64,000 bases of DNA from Phycisphaerae bacterium (GTDB lineage: Bacteria; Planctomycetota; Phycisphaerae; Phycisphaerales; UBA1924). Below, piece after piece: positions 19,206-29,059 of this stretch. The position numbers were made by a program, and so were the translations under genes. The DNA lies in contig JAEUIW010000008.1 in NCBI GenBank assembly GCA_016794925.1, positions 62,001 to 126,000 of the forward strand, written 5' to 3'. Below the pieces are notes generated by a model that worked only from the letters and a program-made list of their open reading frames with translations, was not told where the DNA came from and did not search any database. How positions within the stretch are numbered: the first letter of the stretch is position 1; the number at the start of each line of letters is the position of its first letter.

Positions 19206-19241
19206 GCGAACCCGGACCATGGAGGGATGGTCCGGGTTCGC
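19206..19241. terminator. Bidirectional terminator hairpin
   Basis: A perfect 15-base-pair inverted repeat (19206-19220 with 19227-19241) with a six-base loop lies between convergent genes. On the plus side it is followed by a pyrimidine-rich TTCTTC stretch. It most likely ends transcription of the fibro-slime gene and of the lipoprotein gene coming from the other side. Confidence 0.85.
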
Positions 19242-19256
19242 TTCTTCATCCGACGA

Positions 19257-19652
19257 TCACCAACCACCCCACCGCCCGTATTCCCGCCACCCGTGCCCGC
19301 GTCGGGACCACTCGTCCCGAGGCACGAAGTACAGCTGCGAGCCCGAGTCAAACCGCGAATCAAGGTAGATCCGCCGTTGACTCAGCAGGCTGGGCGGCGC
19401 CGCCTCGGGCCACTCCGATGTCGCCAGCCGCGCGCCATCCCGGGCGCCGACGTTGAGGTCCGCGTCGCGACGCGACGCCAGGTCCGAGGCTCCCGCGCCC
19501 GATCCCACCAGCGCCCACCCGCGCCCAGGCTCGTCCGCGCCCCGCACGCTCTCACGCGGCCGCATCGGCACCGGCGCGGAGCATCCACCCACGCAGGAAC
19601 AAAGCCCAAGCCCGAGAACCACAAGCTTCGCCAACGCACCACCAACCGGCAT
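19257..19652 (-). CDS. Small putative lipoprotein of unknown function
   Basis: A 131-residue protein. ATG 19652 is preceded by GGGAGAGG, a good ribosome binding site, and gives a signal peptide with lipobox candidates GLGLC and VGGC (residues 18 and 24). The longer frame to 19874 is rejected because it would bury this signal. The mature part is rich in Arg, Ser and Trp and ends with RRGHGWREYGRWGGW. No known domain is recognised. It faces the fibro-slime gene across a shared terminator. Confidence 0.62.
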   Translation of the reverse strand: MPVGGALAKLVVLGLGLCSCVGGCSAPVPMRPRESVRGADEPGRGWALVGSGAGASDLASRRDADLNVGARDGARLATSEWPEAAPPSLLSQRRIYLDSRFDSGSQLYFVPRDEWSRRGHGWREYGRWGGW

Positions 19653-19918
19653 GGAATCACCTCTCCCGCCCAACGGACCCGGCGCGGCGGGCGCTCCGTG
19701 CGCCGCCAGCTCCCGACCGCGACCGGCGCAATCGCCGTGCCGCGCCACGCCGCTCCCTGGCACGCCTCCGCTTCCGTGCGGGTTGTGAGACCCCGTCGAT
19801 CCCAGGCCACACCTGCGTGGCCGCTCTGGCACACCACCCGCCTCATCCCACTTTGTACCAGCCGTGTTCCTCATCCCCGAGCCGGGTGGACGATCGAGCC
19901 AAACTCTCGTCCCCCAAC

Positions 19919-19992
19919 GCGCCCGAGAGGACTCGAACCTCTGACCTGCGGTTTAGGAAACCGCCGCTCTATCCAGGCTGAGCTACGAGCGC
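19919..19992 (-). tRNA. tRNA-Arg (anticodon CCT)
   Basis: The 74-base minus-strand sequence folds as a complete cloverleaf. The acceptor stem pairs seven bases (GCGCTCG with CGGGCGC, one G-U). The D arm is GCTC/GAGC, the anticodon stem GCGGT/ACCGC with loop TTCCTAA giving anticodon CCT, and the T arm AGAGG/CCTCT with loop TTCGAGT. The CCA end is not encoded. It would read AGG arginine codons. Confidence 0.96.
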
Positions 19993-20504
19993 ATGTCAAA
20001 CGCCCAATCGTAGCCCGAGCCGCCCTCGCCCCCGATCGAGCAGGCACGCGACGTGATCGTCCGCTTTCCCCCGTTCGGGTCGTGCTGCACGATTTTCTTT
20101 GTGCGGAATGGCGCGCGCGATCATCGTTTTCCACAATCGGCCGGCACGGGTCGATCTCCCTATGGAGGGACCACGCTCCGATCTTCCGGCCGTCGTGGGG
20201 ACACACAAAATTGTGTGCCGGGATCGACGCCGACGCGCGCGCCGCGTCTGCGTTCCACACGAGTCGCGAGTCCGCTGTCACAAAAAACACATTTGTGTGT
20301 GCGTCGGGCTCACGCCGCCGAATCCGATGCGTGCGACCATGCGCGCGCACACTCGCGCCGCACCCCGCGGAATTCACACGCACGATGCGCACGCGACCGT
20401 TCTTGACCGAGGGCGCGGCCAGCGGTGAACTCCCCACATGCTCCGACGGACCCTGAGCGAGTCGCACCGACCCATCCGTCGCGGGGCACGCAAGGAGCCG
20501 ATCC
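19993..20504. promoter_or_regulatory. Leader region of the RHS gene with TTGTGTG dyads
   Basis: About 510 bases without a credible gene between the tRNA and the RHS gene. Two dyads stand out: CACACAA-AA-TTGTGTG at 20202-20217 and CACAAA-7 bases-TTTGTG at 20279-20297. A TTTTCCACAA element lies nearby at about 20129-20138. The region is less GC-rich than its surroundings. Its role is most likely transcriptional control of the RHS gene; the binding factor is unknown. Confidence 0.45.
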
Positions 20505-23500
20505 ATGCTCGCACGCCGTTCTCTCGGTCCGCGTTCCCGCTCCACACACGCCCGCCTCAGCCACGCCGTCGCCGGCTCGCTCGCCACGCTCGCCGCGTTG
20601 CTCGGCTGCAGTTCCGCTCGCGGCCAGAGCAACCCCTGCGAGCATGAGCTGACCTCATCGGGGCCCAACGGCTGCGAGAGCATGAACTTCCGCTCCGCGG
20701 GCTGGTTCCACGCCCGCGGCTGGTACACCCACATCGACCCCGAGGGGAACAACAACTGGCCCAGGAACTTCGGCAACGACGATCATCGGGGCTTCCGCCT
20801 CAAGCTGGAACTGGCGCGCATCCCGAGCGTGGACTTCCCGCCAATGAGCACCGATGCGTTGCGGGCCCCGCTCCCGCTCGTGCCCTCCGACGCCGCCACG
20901 CTGCGCCGCATGAACACGTTGCCCGAGCGCCCCACGCTCAACGGCACGCTGGACCTCATCACCGGCGTGCCGCTCGCCGCCGAGGTCGATCTCGAACTGC
21001 CCTTCGGGGGTGCCGTGTTCCGGCACGTCCGTACGTACTCCGATGTTCCGCCGGCCAACGAGGCGCCCAACGGCTCCGGCACGCTCCGTGATCCGAGCGT
21101 GGACCGCCCCATCGGCGAGACCGACCTCTGGGACTGGAACGGGCGGGGATGGTCGATGGGCGAGAGCCCGATCCTGATCCTCGACGCGGCGATGTGGTCG
21201 CAGCAGCTCCCCATCACCCCCAGCGGCTCCGGAGCATCGACCCGCTATCAGAACCCCATCCGCTGCTACTTCCAGCCCGACGGCCACCACACCGTCCCCT
21301 TCACCCTCGACGAGGCCAGCGGCCTGTACCGCGCGCCGGAGTGGTTCGACGCCGAACTGACCCACACGGGCGGCGTGTGGGACACCGCCTCGCGCACATG
21401 GTCCACGCGCCCGACGGCGTACACGGTGCGGCTGCACCGCGGCGCGATCATCTACTCCTTCACGCCCTCGTACACCGACGTACCCATCGCCCGGAAGCTC
21501 GACCCGAGCGACCTCACCCCGCCCTACGACGTGATCGGCGTCGATGCGCACACGCCCCCCCGCTACTACGACGGGGCGGCGAGCGGCTGGATGGACGACT
21601 GGAGCGAGGCCGGCAACGACGGCGGCTACGGCGTGCCGCACTATGCGCTCGCCACGCGCATCGAGGACCGCAACGGCAACGCGATCCTCATCGACTATAC
21701 CCCGAGCGATCGCCAGTTCCTCGGCGCCACGATCAACGGCGAAGACCCTTGCACCATCTGCGCCCAGAATGTCAACGAACGCGGCCAGATCGCGCGCGTC
21801 CGCCTCGTCACCGGCCGCGGCGCCGCCAACCCCGAGGGCACGCACACCGCCTGGACGCTCCTGTACGCATACCGGGCCTTCGCGTGGCACGCGCCGAACG
21901 ACCCGCTCCACTCTCCGCTGGACACGTGGCGGCTCCCGCACATGCTGCACTCGATCCACGTGTACCCGGGTGAGCAGCCCAACCCCTTCACGGGGAGCAA
22001 CACCATCCCGGCGGCGCAGTTCTGGAGCGCGACCACGCTCGATGACGTCGACGCGATCGACGCCGCGACCATCTTCAACCTCCCTTCCGGGTGGACGCAC
22101 GACCTGCGATACATGTACGCGGAGACCTGGGACCCGGGTTCCTTCTGCGAGCGCCAGGCGCCGCCCACGTACGCGGCGCTGCGGAACAGCATCCTCAACT
22201 CCTACGACAACTGCCCCTGGCCGATCCAGCCGCTGCTGATGAAAGCAACGGTGCGCACCCGCGCACAGCCCACGGACCCGACGCTCCCGCAGTGGTCGGC
22301 CCGCCACACGCTGTACCGCTACGCCACCCACGCCTACGGCGGGTACTCGCCCACGATCGGGCTGCGCGCGGTCTTCGGCCCGGGCAAGATCGACGAGATC
22401 CTGGCCCGGCTCAGCCAGGGCGGCGGCACGCCGACCACGGTCAACGAACTGATGGGGCTCGATGACATCGACCCCGTTCCGGCCATCGGGACGTCACCGG
22501 CCACGACCGTGCTCGCGCTCGCGGACGTCTCCCTGTCGCACCTCGTCCCGCCCGGCGCGGGCGGCCCGGTCGGCGAAACACGCCTCTGCCGCGCCGCCGA
22601 TGCGATCCAGGCCGACCGCAAGCGCCTGCACCTCATGAGCCAGACCCGATACGCCGATCAGCGCGCCGCGGCGAGCGGGACCGGGTACCACGAAGTCTTC
22701 TCCTTCATGCACCGGCCGGCGGACCTCGCCGCCCCGACCGAGCCGCAGCGTTGCATCGACACCTGGACCAACCGCACCGACCTCGCCGCGATCAAGTCCT
22801 CGGTCTACCGCTTCCCGTTCTACGCGATCGCGAATCACTCCGTCGGGGGCGGCGCGGAGCACTTCGACCCCAGGCAGGCCGTCCCGCCGAACCTGTCCGA
22901 GCCGACCTGGATCACGGTCATCGATTCGTACGACACCCTGGCCGAGCTCCCCGGCACCTCGCCCCTGGAGTCGTCGACGGAGGACCTCGCCCGCACGCGT
23001 CGGGTCGTCAAGGTGAACGCCCTCGGGGTGGTCCTGCAGGACATCACGTACGACGTCACCGGCTCCGTCCTTTCTTCCACGGGCTACGCCGAGCACTACA
23101 TCTACGACACCGCGTACCCGTGGAGAGTCAAGGAGAAACGCACCAAGGGATGGTCCTCGACCCTGGGGGGCAACGGCGATCCCGACAACGACGGCCTCAT
23201 CTACACCTACGCGTACTGGAATCGCCCCCCGGGCAGCCTCGCCGAGGCCCGCGACGGCCTCGCCGAGATCACGGGCATCTCCATCAAGCGCGGCACTGCG
23301 GGCGCCGAGCGACCGCTCTCCCGCACCACCCGCCACCCGCACCGCCCGGAGCTCGTTCTCAGCGAGGAGCGGTTCCCCAACGAGGGCGACACCCAGACCG
23401 TCCAGGTTGTCAGCAGCGCCGAGTACGTGCTCGCCGAAGCCCCGGAAACACCGCCCAATCAGTGGAAGATGCTCGAACGCGCCCTGTACGGGGCCGAGGC

Positions 23501-26500
23501 CAGGCGTGACGCCACCAACGACCTCTATCGCTCGTTCGACCGCGAGTTCTACGACGACCACGGGCAGGTCAAGTGGCGCGGGTACGGCGGCGAAAGAAAG
23601 GCCGGCTCAGGCGCCTGGGAAACCGAGAGCCGCCGGATCGACTTCAACGCCTACCGCCCGGGCGGTGGACCGATCTGGTTCGCGGCGACCGACACCGCGC
23701 CCGGCGCGTCTTTCTCCCGCGCCAGCACAACGTACACGGTGGAATACCCCGCCCCGCCCGGCCTGACGCGCCTGGCGCCCGAGAGTCCAACCACGCGCAC
23801 CACGTTCTACTACTACGACGACCGCGGACCCAACTTCATCGTGTACCCCGACTGTCACCGCTGGGAGTTGCGGCGCGATGTCATCCCGGCCTCCCTCGAG
23901 CACCCCAACGGGCTTGAGATCGAATGGGAGTTGCCGTGCGCCGTGGGCGGTATCGGCGCGTACGCGCTCGACCACATCGGCAAGGTGACCAGGAGGACCA
24001 TCGACCCCGGAAAGGTCGAGTGGGTCTCGATCGCCATGTACCTCCCTCCCGGCCCGGGCCGATCGTGGCCCTCGGGCTCGATGGTCACGCCCAAGGGCAA
24101 GCCGGTCATCGCCATCACCGAATCGCCGCGCCGCGTGCTCAAGATCGAACGCGGCACGCTCCCCGTCAGCGGCAACAACTACCACTTCAACGACTTTACG
24201 GCCGAGGACACCGTCGAAGCCGGGTACACGCCGGACCATCGCCTCACAAACCTCAAGATCAAGGGCGACGAGGGGAGCGAACTCGAGGCACGCCTCGAAT
24301 ACGAGGGCGCCGGCGTGGTCCGGCGCGCCGTCGCCGCCGACGGGGCCGTCACCCGTCAGCAGGCGGACCCGCGGGGCCGGATCGTGCGCGTGTTCCAGGG
24401 GACGCTGGACACGCACTCGTTCTGGGCCCCGGGCGGCAACGACCTCACGGACAACATGATCCTCACCGAAAAACGCTACTACGGCGCGGGCGTCACCGAC
24501 GCCGATCAGTTGACCGCCGTGCGCCGCTACCGCGACAAGCCGACGCACCAGTATCAGCTGCCCACCGACCCGCCCGAGCCGGACCAGAGCAACGAGGACC
24601 TGATCGGCGACCTCGAACGCACCTTCTACGACTGGCGCATGCGCCCGGTGATCTCCGTCCGCTACGCCGCGGACGGCGCCACCCCCCTCCGCCACACCGT
24701 CACCTGGCTCGACAACCAGGACCGGCCCGTCCTCACCGCCGTGTACGGGGCGGTCGCCGCCATCCCCGCGGCCGTCAACCCCGCTCTCCGCGCGTCCGGC
24801 CAATCCCTGCCCACGCCCGCGGAAATCCTGGGGGCCACGCCCCGCCCCGCTTCGCTCGCCGAGTCCATCTACAACGCGCGCGGCGAAGCGGAAGAGCAGC
24901 GCGCGTACGACGTGGGCTGGAACGGCACGGGCGCCCCGTCCTGCCTGGCCACGATCACGCGCACCGATGAATGGGGCCGCGAGTCGTACACGCGCGCCCC
25001 CGGCGACGGCGAACGCCTCACGTCGTACGACGCCGCCGGCCGGGCCGTGCTCGTCCGGACCCTGGCCGGGGGCGTGGAGCTCGAGCGGGAGATCCGCTCG
25101 TTCAACGACTCCGATCTGGACGACAGCCAGGGGCTGGAGTACCCGCGCACCGAGACCCGCACCCGCACCCGCCTGCACGATGCCCCCGCCACGCCCGCGG
25201 ACCTCAACGACGGCCGCGGCAACTTCATCGAGACCTTCAGCGTCGCGTGGCGGAACACCGCCGGGCACGAGGTCGGCACACTGGACCTGGGCACCAACCT
25301 CGTGGCGCAGTCCGGCGGCTCCGCGCTCGACACCTTCACGCGCGGGCCGCAGCGGTCGCTTCTCCAAGAGCTGCGCACGCCGTTCTACTCCGTCAACCAC
25401 CTGGGAGAGATCAGCACCTCCCGGCCCGCCACGCTCCCCGACGGCCGCATCACCGGCGCCACCCACGACAACGACGGCCGGCCCCTCTTCACGCTCGACG
25501 ACCAGAACACCCTCACCGCCCACGCGTACGACGACCTCGGACGCCTCGCCCTCACCACCGAGAACGCCCGTGACGGCCAGACGCCCAAGCGCCTGACCGC
25601 CTACGCCTACGACAAGGGGCACCTCGTCGCCGTCGGGGCCATCCGCGGCGACGCGAAACCCGCCGACTGGCTCTCGCCCGCATCGGGCGAGCCCGTGAAC
25701 CGCTTCCTTTACGCCACCGGCGAGGGCGCCGCGATGGTCGCCGCGACCATCGTCGATCGCAACTTCAACCCCATCTCCATCAGCCCCTCGCTCGTCCGCG
25801 AGGTCCGCCTCGCCGGGCAGCGCGGCAGCGGCCCGACCTACGCCTACCAGTACTACGCCGACGGCTCCATCGCGTCGCGCACCGACGCCCGCGGCGTGCG
25901 CTTCCGTTACTCCTACGACGAGCTCGGACGCCTCGCCCGCATCGCCGTTGATTACCCCGCCACCGAGCCGCCGCCCGACGGCCCGCCCGACGACCGCATC
26001 CGCGCCATCCACTACACCTACGACGACCTCTCCGGCCGGCTGACGCTGGTGTCGGCCCGGTCCGTGGGCCCCGGCGGGCCCGTGGTGGCGGAGAACGCGC
26101 TCGAATACGACGCCCGCGGGAACCTCCTGAAGGAGGCCCAGGCCCACGGCGGGCCCGTCCTCGCGAACTCACCCGCCGTCGAGTACGAGTGGGGCTACGC
26201 CCCCTGGGCCGGCCCCGGCGCGGCGGGAAACTCCGACCGCCTGGAGCGCATGCGCTACCCCGCCCGCAACGGCGCCGCCGCGCGCCGGGTGCTGACCTAC
26301 GGCTACGGCGCCGCCGGATCGACCGACGACGACCTGGCACGCATCCGCGCCATCACCGACGACGCCATCGGCGCCGTCGCGGCCTACGTCTTCGCCGGAG
26401 AATCGCTCCGGGTCGGCTCGACCTTCGGGCCCGATCTCATCCGGCAGCGCTTCTGGGAGCCGTCCTCGGGCGGGGGAAGCGCCGGCGGCTACACCCACCT

Positions 26501-28556
26501 GGACCGCTTCGGCCGCGTGCGGAACCTGGCGTTCACCACCGGCCCGAACGACGCCGCGACGCTCCTGCGGCAGCAGGCGTGGTACGGGCTGAACGACCGC
26601 CGCGTCGCCACGGAACTGTCCCAGTCCAGCGCGAGCGCGAACCGATCGAGCGTGCTGGGGTACGACGGGCTGGAGCGTCTCGCGGCCGCGGACTACGGCG
26701 TGCTCGCGCTGGCGGGCGGGTACCCGAGCATCCCCAACGCCGCCCGCACCCTGGACTGGTCGCTGGACCGGCTGGGGAACTGGACCGGCGACCCCCTCGC
26801 CCAGCCCGTGGTTGCGGGGCGGGTGGAGGTGTCGGGCAACTCCACCGTCCGCATCACGCACGAGGTGGACGCGGGCAACGCCCTCACCAGCGTGGCCGTC
26901 AAGACCGGCGGTTCCGCGCCCGTGGTCACGCCCATCGTGTACGACCTGGCCGGGAACCTGGTCGCCGACGGGTCGCACCATTTCATCTATGACGCGTGGG
27001 GGCGGGTGGTGCGGGTCCAGGGCCGGGGCGGGCTCACCTTCGACGCCCACGGGCGTGTGAGCGGGGGCGTCGCGGGCGACTGGATCGCCTCGTACGGCTA
27101 CGACGCGCTGGGGCGACTGGCGCGGCGGCGGGGTCCCGTCGAGCCCGGCGGCGCCTTCGACCAGAGCCAGCGGGTCGAGGATTACTACTACGACGGGGCG
27201 CGGCGGATCCAGGAGGTGGCCCGCACCTTCCTGGTCGTGGTGGGCGATCCCGAGCCGGAGATGGGAGGTCCCGAGGGCGGCGGCGAGCCCGGCGGCGAAG
27301 GGGGCATGGTCCAGGCCGGCCAGCCCGAGGAAGGCGAACCGGGTGAGGGGGGAGGAACCGCCGCGGGCGGTGGGGGCGGTCCGCCCACGTTGCTGGGCAA
27401 CGTGCGCGAGTACCTGTACGGCCCCGGCGATGCGTTGTGGGGCAGCGGCGGGGTCGATGAGTTCATCGCGCAGGTGGATGAGGGCGGCACGGTTCTCTGG
27501 ACGCTGCAGGACCTGAGCGGCGATGTCGCCGCGATCTGCCGCCAGACGTCCGGGGGCACCCCTCCCACCCCCCCGACCGCCTCGGTGATGCAGCAGTGGA
27601 CGTACGAGCCGTACGGCCGCGTGCTCACCCGCGATGTGCTCAGCGGCGGGGGTGGAGGAGGGGGTGGGGGTGGCGGTGGCGGTGGGGGTGGGGGTGGGGG
27701 TGGTGGAGGGGCCTGGAACGGCGCGGCGTACTCCAGCCGCGTGGGCCACAAGGGCCTGTTCTTCGAACGCCTGGACGCTCCCGTCACCGGCGCCAACGCC
27801 CTGCCGCCGCTGACGCCCGAGTCCGTCGGGTTCAGTTTCGTCCGCAACCGCATCCTGCTGCACCAACACGGACGCTGGGCCCAGGGCGATCCCAACGCAA
27901 CCGGGGCGCCGCTGCTCGCGGCGAACTTCTTTCACGGCGCCAGCGTGGAGGCGAACACGCCCCGCCTGCACATCGAGGCGATGTTCACCGACGGGTCGAA
28001 TCGGCACGCGTACTGCCGCGGCGAGCCGGTGACGTTGGCAGACCCGCTGGGACTGACCACCTATGCCGATATCGGCGCGGCGGGTGGCCTCCAGGGCATG
28101 CTGAACGCGATGCTGCAGGGGGCGCTCAGCACCGGAAACGCAATCGGCGGGATGGTCACGAACTGGGGAGCGTGGACCGTCAGCGTGGCCGCGAACGGAT
28201 CGCTTGTGGTCGGCATGAACTTCGACGCCGCTATGATGTTCGCGTCGCACGCCGACGCGGAATACAACCGCTGGGTTGACGAATTCAGCGACTGGTCGAA
28301 CGCGAGCGCCGGCGGTGGTGGCGGCGACGACGGCAAGCCGCCTCGCCCGCTGCAGACGGGAGGACACAGGATCACCGATCGAACCCTGAGAGAATTGAAT
28401 CTGACGCGCGATCAGGTCCGGGAAGCGATTGACGCGTTGAAAAAATCGGAGGGCCGCGGACATGCAAATCATAATCAAACGATTTGGAGCAATGGTGCCG
28501 TCACAGATTCGAACACCGGCAGATATCTTGGCAATCTGCGCGACTACATTCATTGA
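20505..28556 (+). CDS. Giant RHS/YD-repeat polymorphic toxin protein
   Basis: A 2683-residue protein. The N-terminus has a signal sequence with a lipobox-like ALLGC at residue 35, so it may be exported by Sec and possibly lipidated; no PAAR or VgrG domain is seen. Residues about 130-2400 carry many YD/RHS repeats (for example FRYSYDELGRLARIAVDYP and LTYGYGAAG) which form a cocoon. The RHS core runs from the conserved LYGPGDALWG to YCRGEPVTLADPLGL near residue 2520, interrupted by a pure glycine run. After the core comes a variable tip of about 165 residues, the last 65 in lower-GC DNA (HRITDRTLRELNLT to LGNLRDYIH), which is the presumed toxin. The toxin family is not recognised. The DUF4279 gene downstream is the likely immunity partner. 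Confidence 0.9.
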   Translation: MLARRSLGPRSRSTHARLSHAVAGSLATLAALLGCSSARGQSNPCEHELTSSGPNGCESMNFRSAGWFHARGWYTHIDPEGNNNWPRNFGNDDHRGFRLKLELARIPSVDFPPMSTDALRAPLPLVPSDAATLRRMNTLPERPTLNGTLDLITGVPLAAEVDLELPFGGAVFRHVRTYSDVPPANEAPNGSGTLRDPSVDRPIGETDLWDWNGRGWSMGESPILILDAAMWSQQLPITPSGSGASTRYQNPIRCYFQPDGHHTVPFTLDEASGLYRAPEWFDAELTHTGGVWDTASRTWSTRPTAYTVRLHRGAIIYSFTPSYTDVPIARKLDPSDLTPPYDVIGVDAHTPPRYYDGAASGWMDDWSEAGNDGGYGVPHYALATRIEDRNGNAILIDYTPSDRQFLGATINGEDPCTICAQNVNERGQIARVRLVTGRGAANPEGTHTAWTLLYAYRAFAWHAPNDPLHSPLDTWRLPHMLHSIHVYPGEQPNPFTGSNTIPAAQFWSATTLDDVDAIDAATIFNLPSGWTHDLRYMYAETWDPGSFCERQAPPTYAALRNSILNSYDNCPWPIQPLLMKATVRTRAQPTDPTLPQWSARHTLYRYATHAYGGYSPTIGLRAVFGPGKIDEILARLSQGGGTPTTVNELMGLDDIDPVPAIGTSPATTVLALADVSLSHLVPPGAGGPVGETRLCRAADAIQADRKRLHLMSQTRYADQRAAASGTGYHEVFSFMHRPADLAAPTEPQRCIDTWTNRTDLAAIKSSVYRFPFYAIANHSVGGGAEHFDPRQAVPPNLSEPTWITVIDSYDTLAELPGTSPLESSTEDLARTRRVVKVNALGVVLQDITYDVTGSVLSSTGYAEHYIYDTAYPWRVKEKRTKGWSSTLGGNGDPDNDGLIYTYAYWNRPPGSLAEARDGLAEITGISIKRGTAGAERPLSRTTRHPHRPELVLSEERFPNEGDTQTVQVVSSAEYVLAEAPETPPNQWKMLERALYGAEARRDATNDLYRSFDREFYDDHGQVKWRGYGGERKAGSGAWETESRRIDFNAYRPGGGPIWFAATDTAPGASFSRASTTYTVEYPAPPGLTRLAPESPTTRTTFYYYDDRGPNFIVYPDCHRWELRRDVIPASLEHPNGLEIEWELPCAVGGIGAYALDHIGKVTRRTIDPGKVEWVSIAMYLPPGPGRSWPSGSMVTPKGKPVIAITESPRRVLKIERGTLPVSGNNYHFNDFTAEDTVEAGYTPDHRLTNLKIKGDEGSELEARLEYEGAGVVRRAVAADGAVTRQQADPRGRIVRVFQGTLDTHSFWAPGGNDLTDNMILTEKRYYGAGVTDADQLTAVRRYRDKPTHQYQLPTDPPEPDQSNEDLIGDLERTFYDWRMRPVISVRYAADGATPLRHTVTWLDNQDRPVLTAVYGAVAAIPAAVNPALRASGQSLPTPAEILGATPRPASLAESIYNARGEAEEQRAYDVGWNGTGAPSCLATITRTDEWGRESYTRAPGDGERLTSYDAAGRAVLVRTLAGGVELEREIRSFNDSDLDDSQGLEYPRTETRTRTRLHDAPATPADLNDGRGNFIETFSVAWRNTAGHEVGTLDLGTNLVAQSGGSALDTFTRGPQRSLLQELRTPFYSVNHLGEISTSRPATLPDGRITGATHDNDGRPLFTLDDQNTLTAHAYDDLGRLALTTENARDGQTPKRLTAYAYDKGHLVAVGAIRGDAKPADWLSPASGEPVNRFLYATGEGAAMVAATIVDRNFNPISISPSLVREVRLAGQRGSGPTYAYQYYADGSIASRTDARGVRFRYSYDELGRLARIAVDYPATEPPPDGPPDDRIRAIHYTYDDLSGRLTLVSARSVGPGGPVVAENALEYDARGNLLKEAQAHGGPVLANSPAVEYEWGYAPWAGPGAAGNSDRLERMRYPARNGAAARRVLTYGYGAAGSTDDDLARIRAITDDAIGAVAAYVFAGESLRVGSTFGPDLIRQRFWEPSSGGGSAGGYTHLDRFGRVRNLAFTTGPNDAATLLRQQAWYGLNDRRVATELSQSSASANRSSVLGYDGLERLAAADYGVLALAGGYPSIPNAARTLDWSLDRLGNWTGDPLAQPVVAGRVEVSGNSTVRITHEVDAGNALTSVAVKTGGSAPVVTPIVYDLAGNLVADGSHHFIYDAWGRVVRVQGRGGLTFDAHGRVSGGVAGDWIASYGYDALGRLARRRGPVEPGGAFDQSQRVEDYYYDGARRIQEVARTFLVVVGDPEPEMGGPEGGGEPGGEGGMVQAGQPEEGEPGEGGGTAAGGGGGPPTLLGNVREYLYGPGDALWGSGGVDEFIAQVDEGGTVLWTLQDLSGDVAAICRQTSGGTPPTPPTASVMQQWTYEPYGRVLTRDVLSGGGGGGGGGGGGGGGGGGGGGGAWNGAAYSSRVGHKGLFFERLDAPVTGANALPPLTPESVGFSFVRNRILLHQHGRWAQGDPNATGAPLLAANFFHGASVEANTPRLHIEAMFTDGSNRHAYCRGEPVTLADPLGLTTYADIGAAGGLQGMLNAMLQGALSTGNAIGGMVTNWGAWTVSVAANGSLVVGMNFDAAMMFASHADAEYNRWVDEFSDWSNASAGGGGGDDGKPPRPLQTGGHRITDRTLRELNLTRDQVREAIDALKKSEGRGHANHNQTIWSNGAVTDSNTGRYLGNLRDYIH
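27246..27396 (+). repeat. Gly/Glu/Pro-rich linker inside the RHS core region
   Basis: A low-complexity stretch of about 50 residues, made of GGPEGGGEPGGEGG-like and EEGEPGEGGG-like runs, interrupts the RHS protein just before the conserved LLGNVREYLYGPGDALW segment. It reads as a flexible linker. The coding bases are purine-rich and imperfectly repeated. Confidence 0.7.
27643..27714 (+). repeat. Polyglycine-coding GGN tract in the RHS gene
   Basis: GGN codons, mostly GGG and GGT, encode an uninterrupted run of more than twenty glycines (between DVLS and AWNGAAYSS). The bases are long G runs separated by single T, C or A. Loss or gain of whole codons would change linker length without shifting the frame. 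The tract immediately precedes the 29-base segment that is copied at 30271-30299. Confidence 0.85.
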
Positions 28557-28579
28557 TCTCACTACGCAGGAAGCTTCGC

Positions 28580-29059
28580 GTGACACATCACGATAAACCG
28601 CCATCTCAGTGCATACCATCTATGAATGTAACTCATGCGGATATCTACGTTGCTGGGGTTGAATTAGATCCCGCGCAGGTAACATCATCGCTCGGGATCG
28701 CTGGGCATTGGAGCCATGCTAACGGGGACACATATATCGGCAGAGCATGGACCGGTGCCGCGACCATCGAAACATATACTCAAGGCGTCTGGCATCTGTA
28801 CTCACATCGGTACATCACCTCACGGGATCCCGCGGACCACCTGCGTACACTGCTCGCGTTGATCTACCCGCTCAAGACTGAATGGCTACGGTTTGTTGAT
28901 TCTGGCTTTCATACTGGAATATATGTGATCCATGCGCGGCAGCGCGATGAATCTGGATATACGATCGATGTTGACTCGCTCCGGCAACTCGCCGAGCTGC
29001 GCATGTGCGTTTCCATTACATGCACTATTATCGAGTCTCACGAAGAAGATGCGTCGTAA
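28580..29059 (+). CDS. DUF4279-like immunity protein
   Basis: A protein of 159 residues from GTG 28580, which has AGGAAG six bases upstream, or 145 residues from ATG 28622, which aligns better with the usual family start. The body matches the DUF4279 pattern: a strand plus VELDPAQVTSSLGI near the N-terminus, then GVWHLYSHRYI and a C-terminal half with a FVDSGFHTGIYVIH-like strand. DUF4279 proteins are common immunity proteins next to polymorphic toxins. The gene begins 23 bases after the RHS stop and should neutralise the RHS tip toxin. Its DNA is clearly less GC-rich than the RHS body, consistent with exchange as a cassette. Confidence 0.75.
   Translation: MTHHDKPPSQCIPSMNVTHADIYVAGVELDPAQVTSSLGIAGHWSHANGDTYIGRAWTGAATIETYTQGVWHLYSHRYITSRDPADHLRTLLALIYPLKTEWLRFVDSGFHTGIYVIHARQRDESGYTIDVDSLRQLAELRMCVSITCTIIESHEEDAS

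Noticed and set aside
20053-20406. Plus-strand frame between the tRNA and the RHS gene
   Set aside because: No ribosome binding site, odd composition and overlap with the dyad-rich leader; read as non-coding.
23607-28619. Two long minus-strand frames opposite the RHS gene
   Set aside because: They are shadows with Arg/Gly/Val-biased composition; the plus strand has clear YD repeats.
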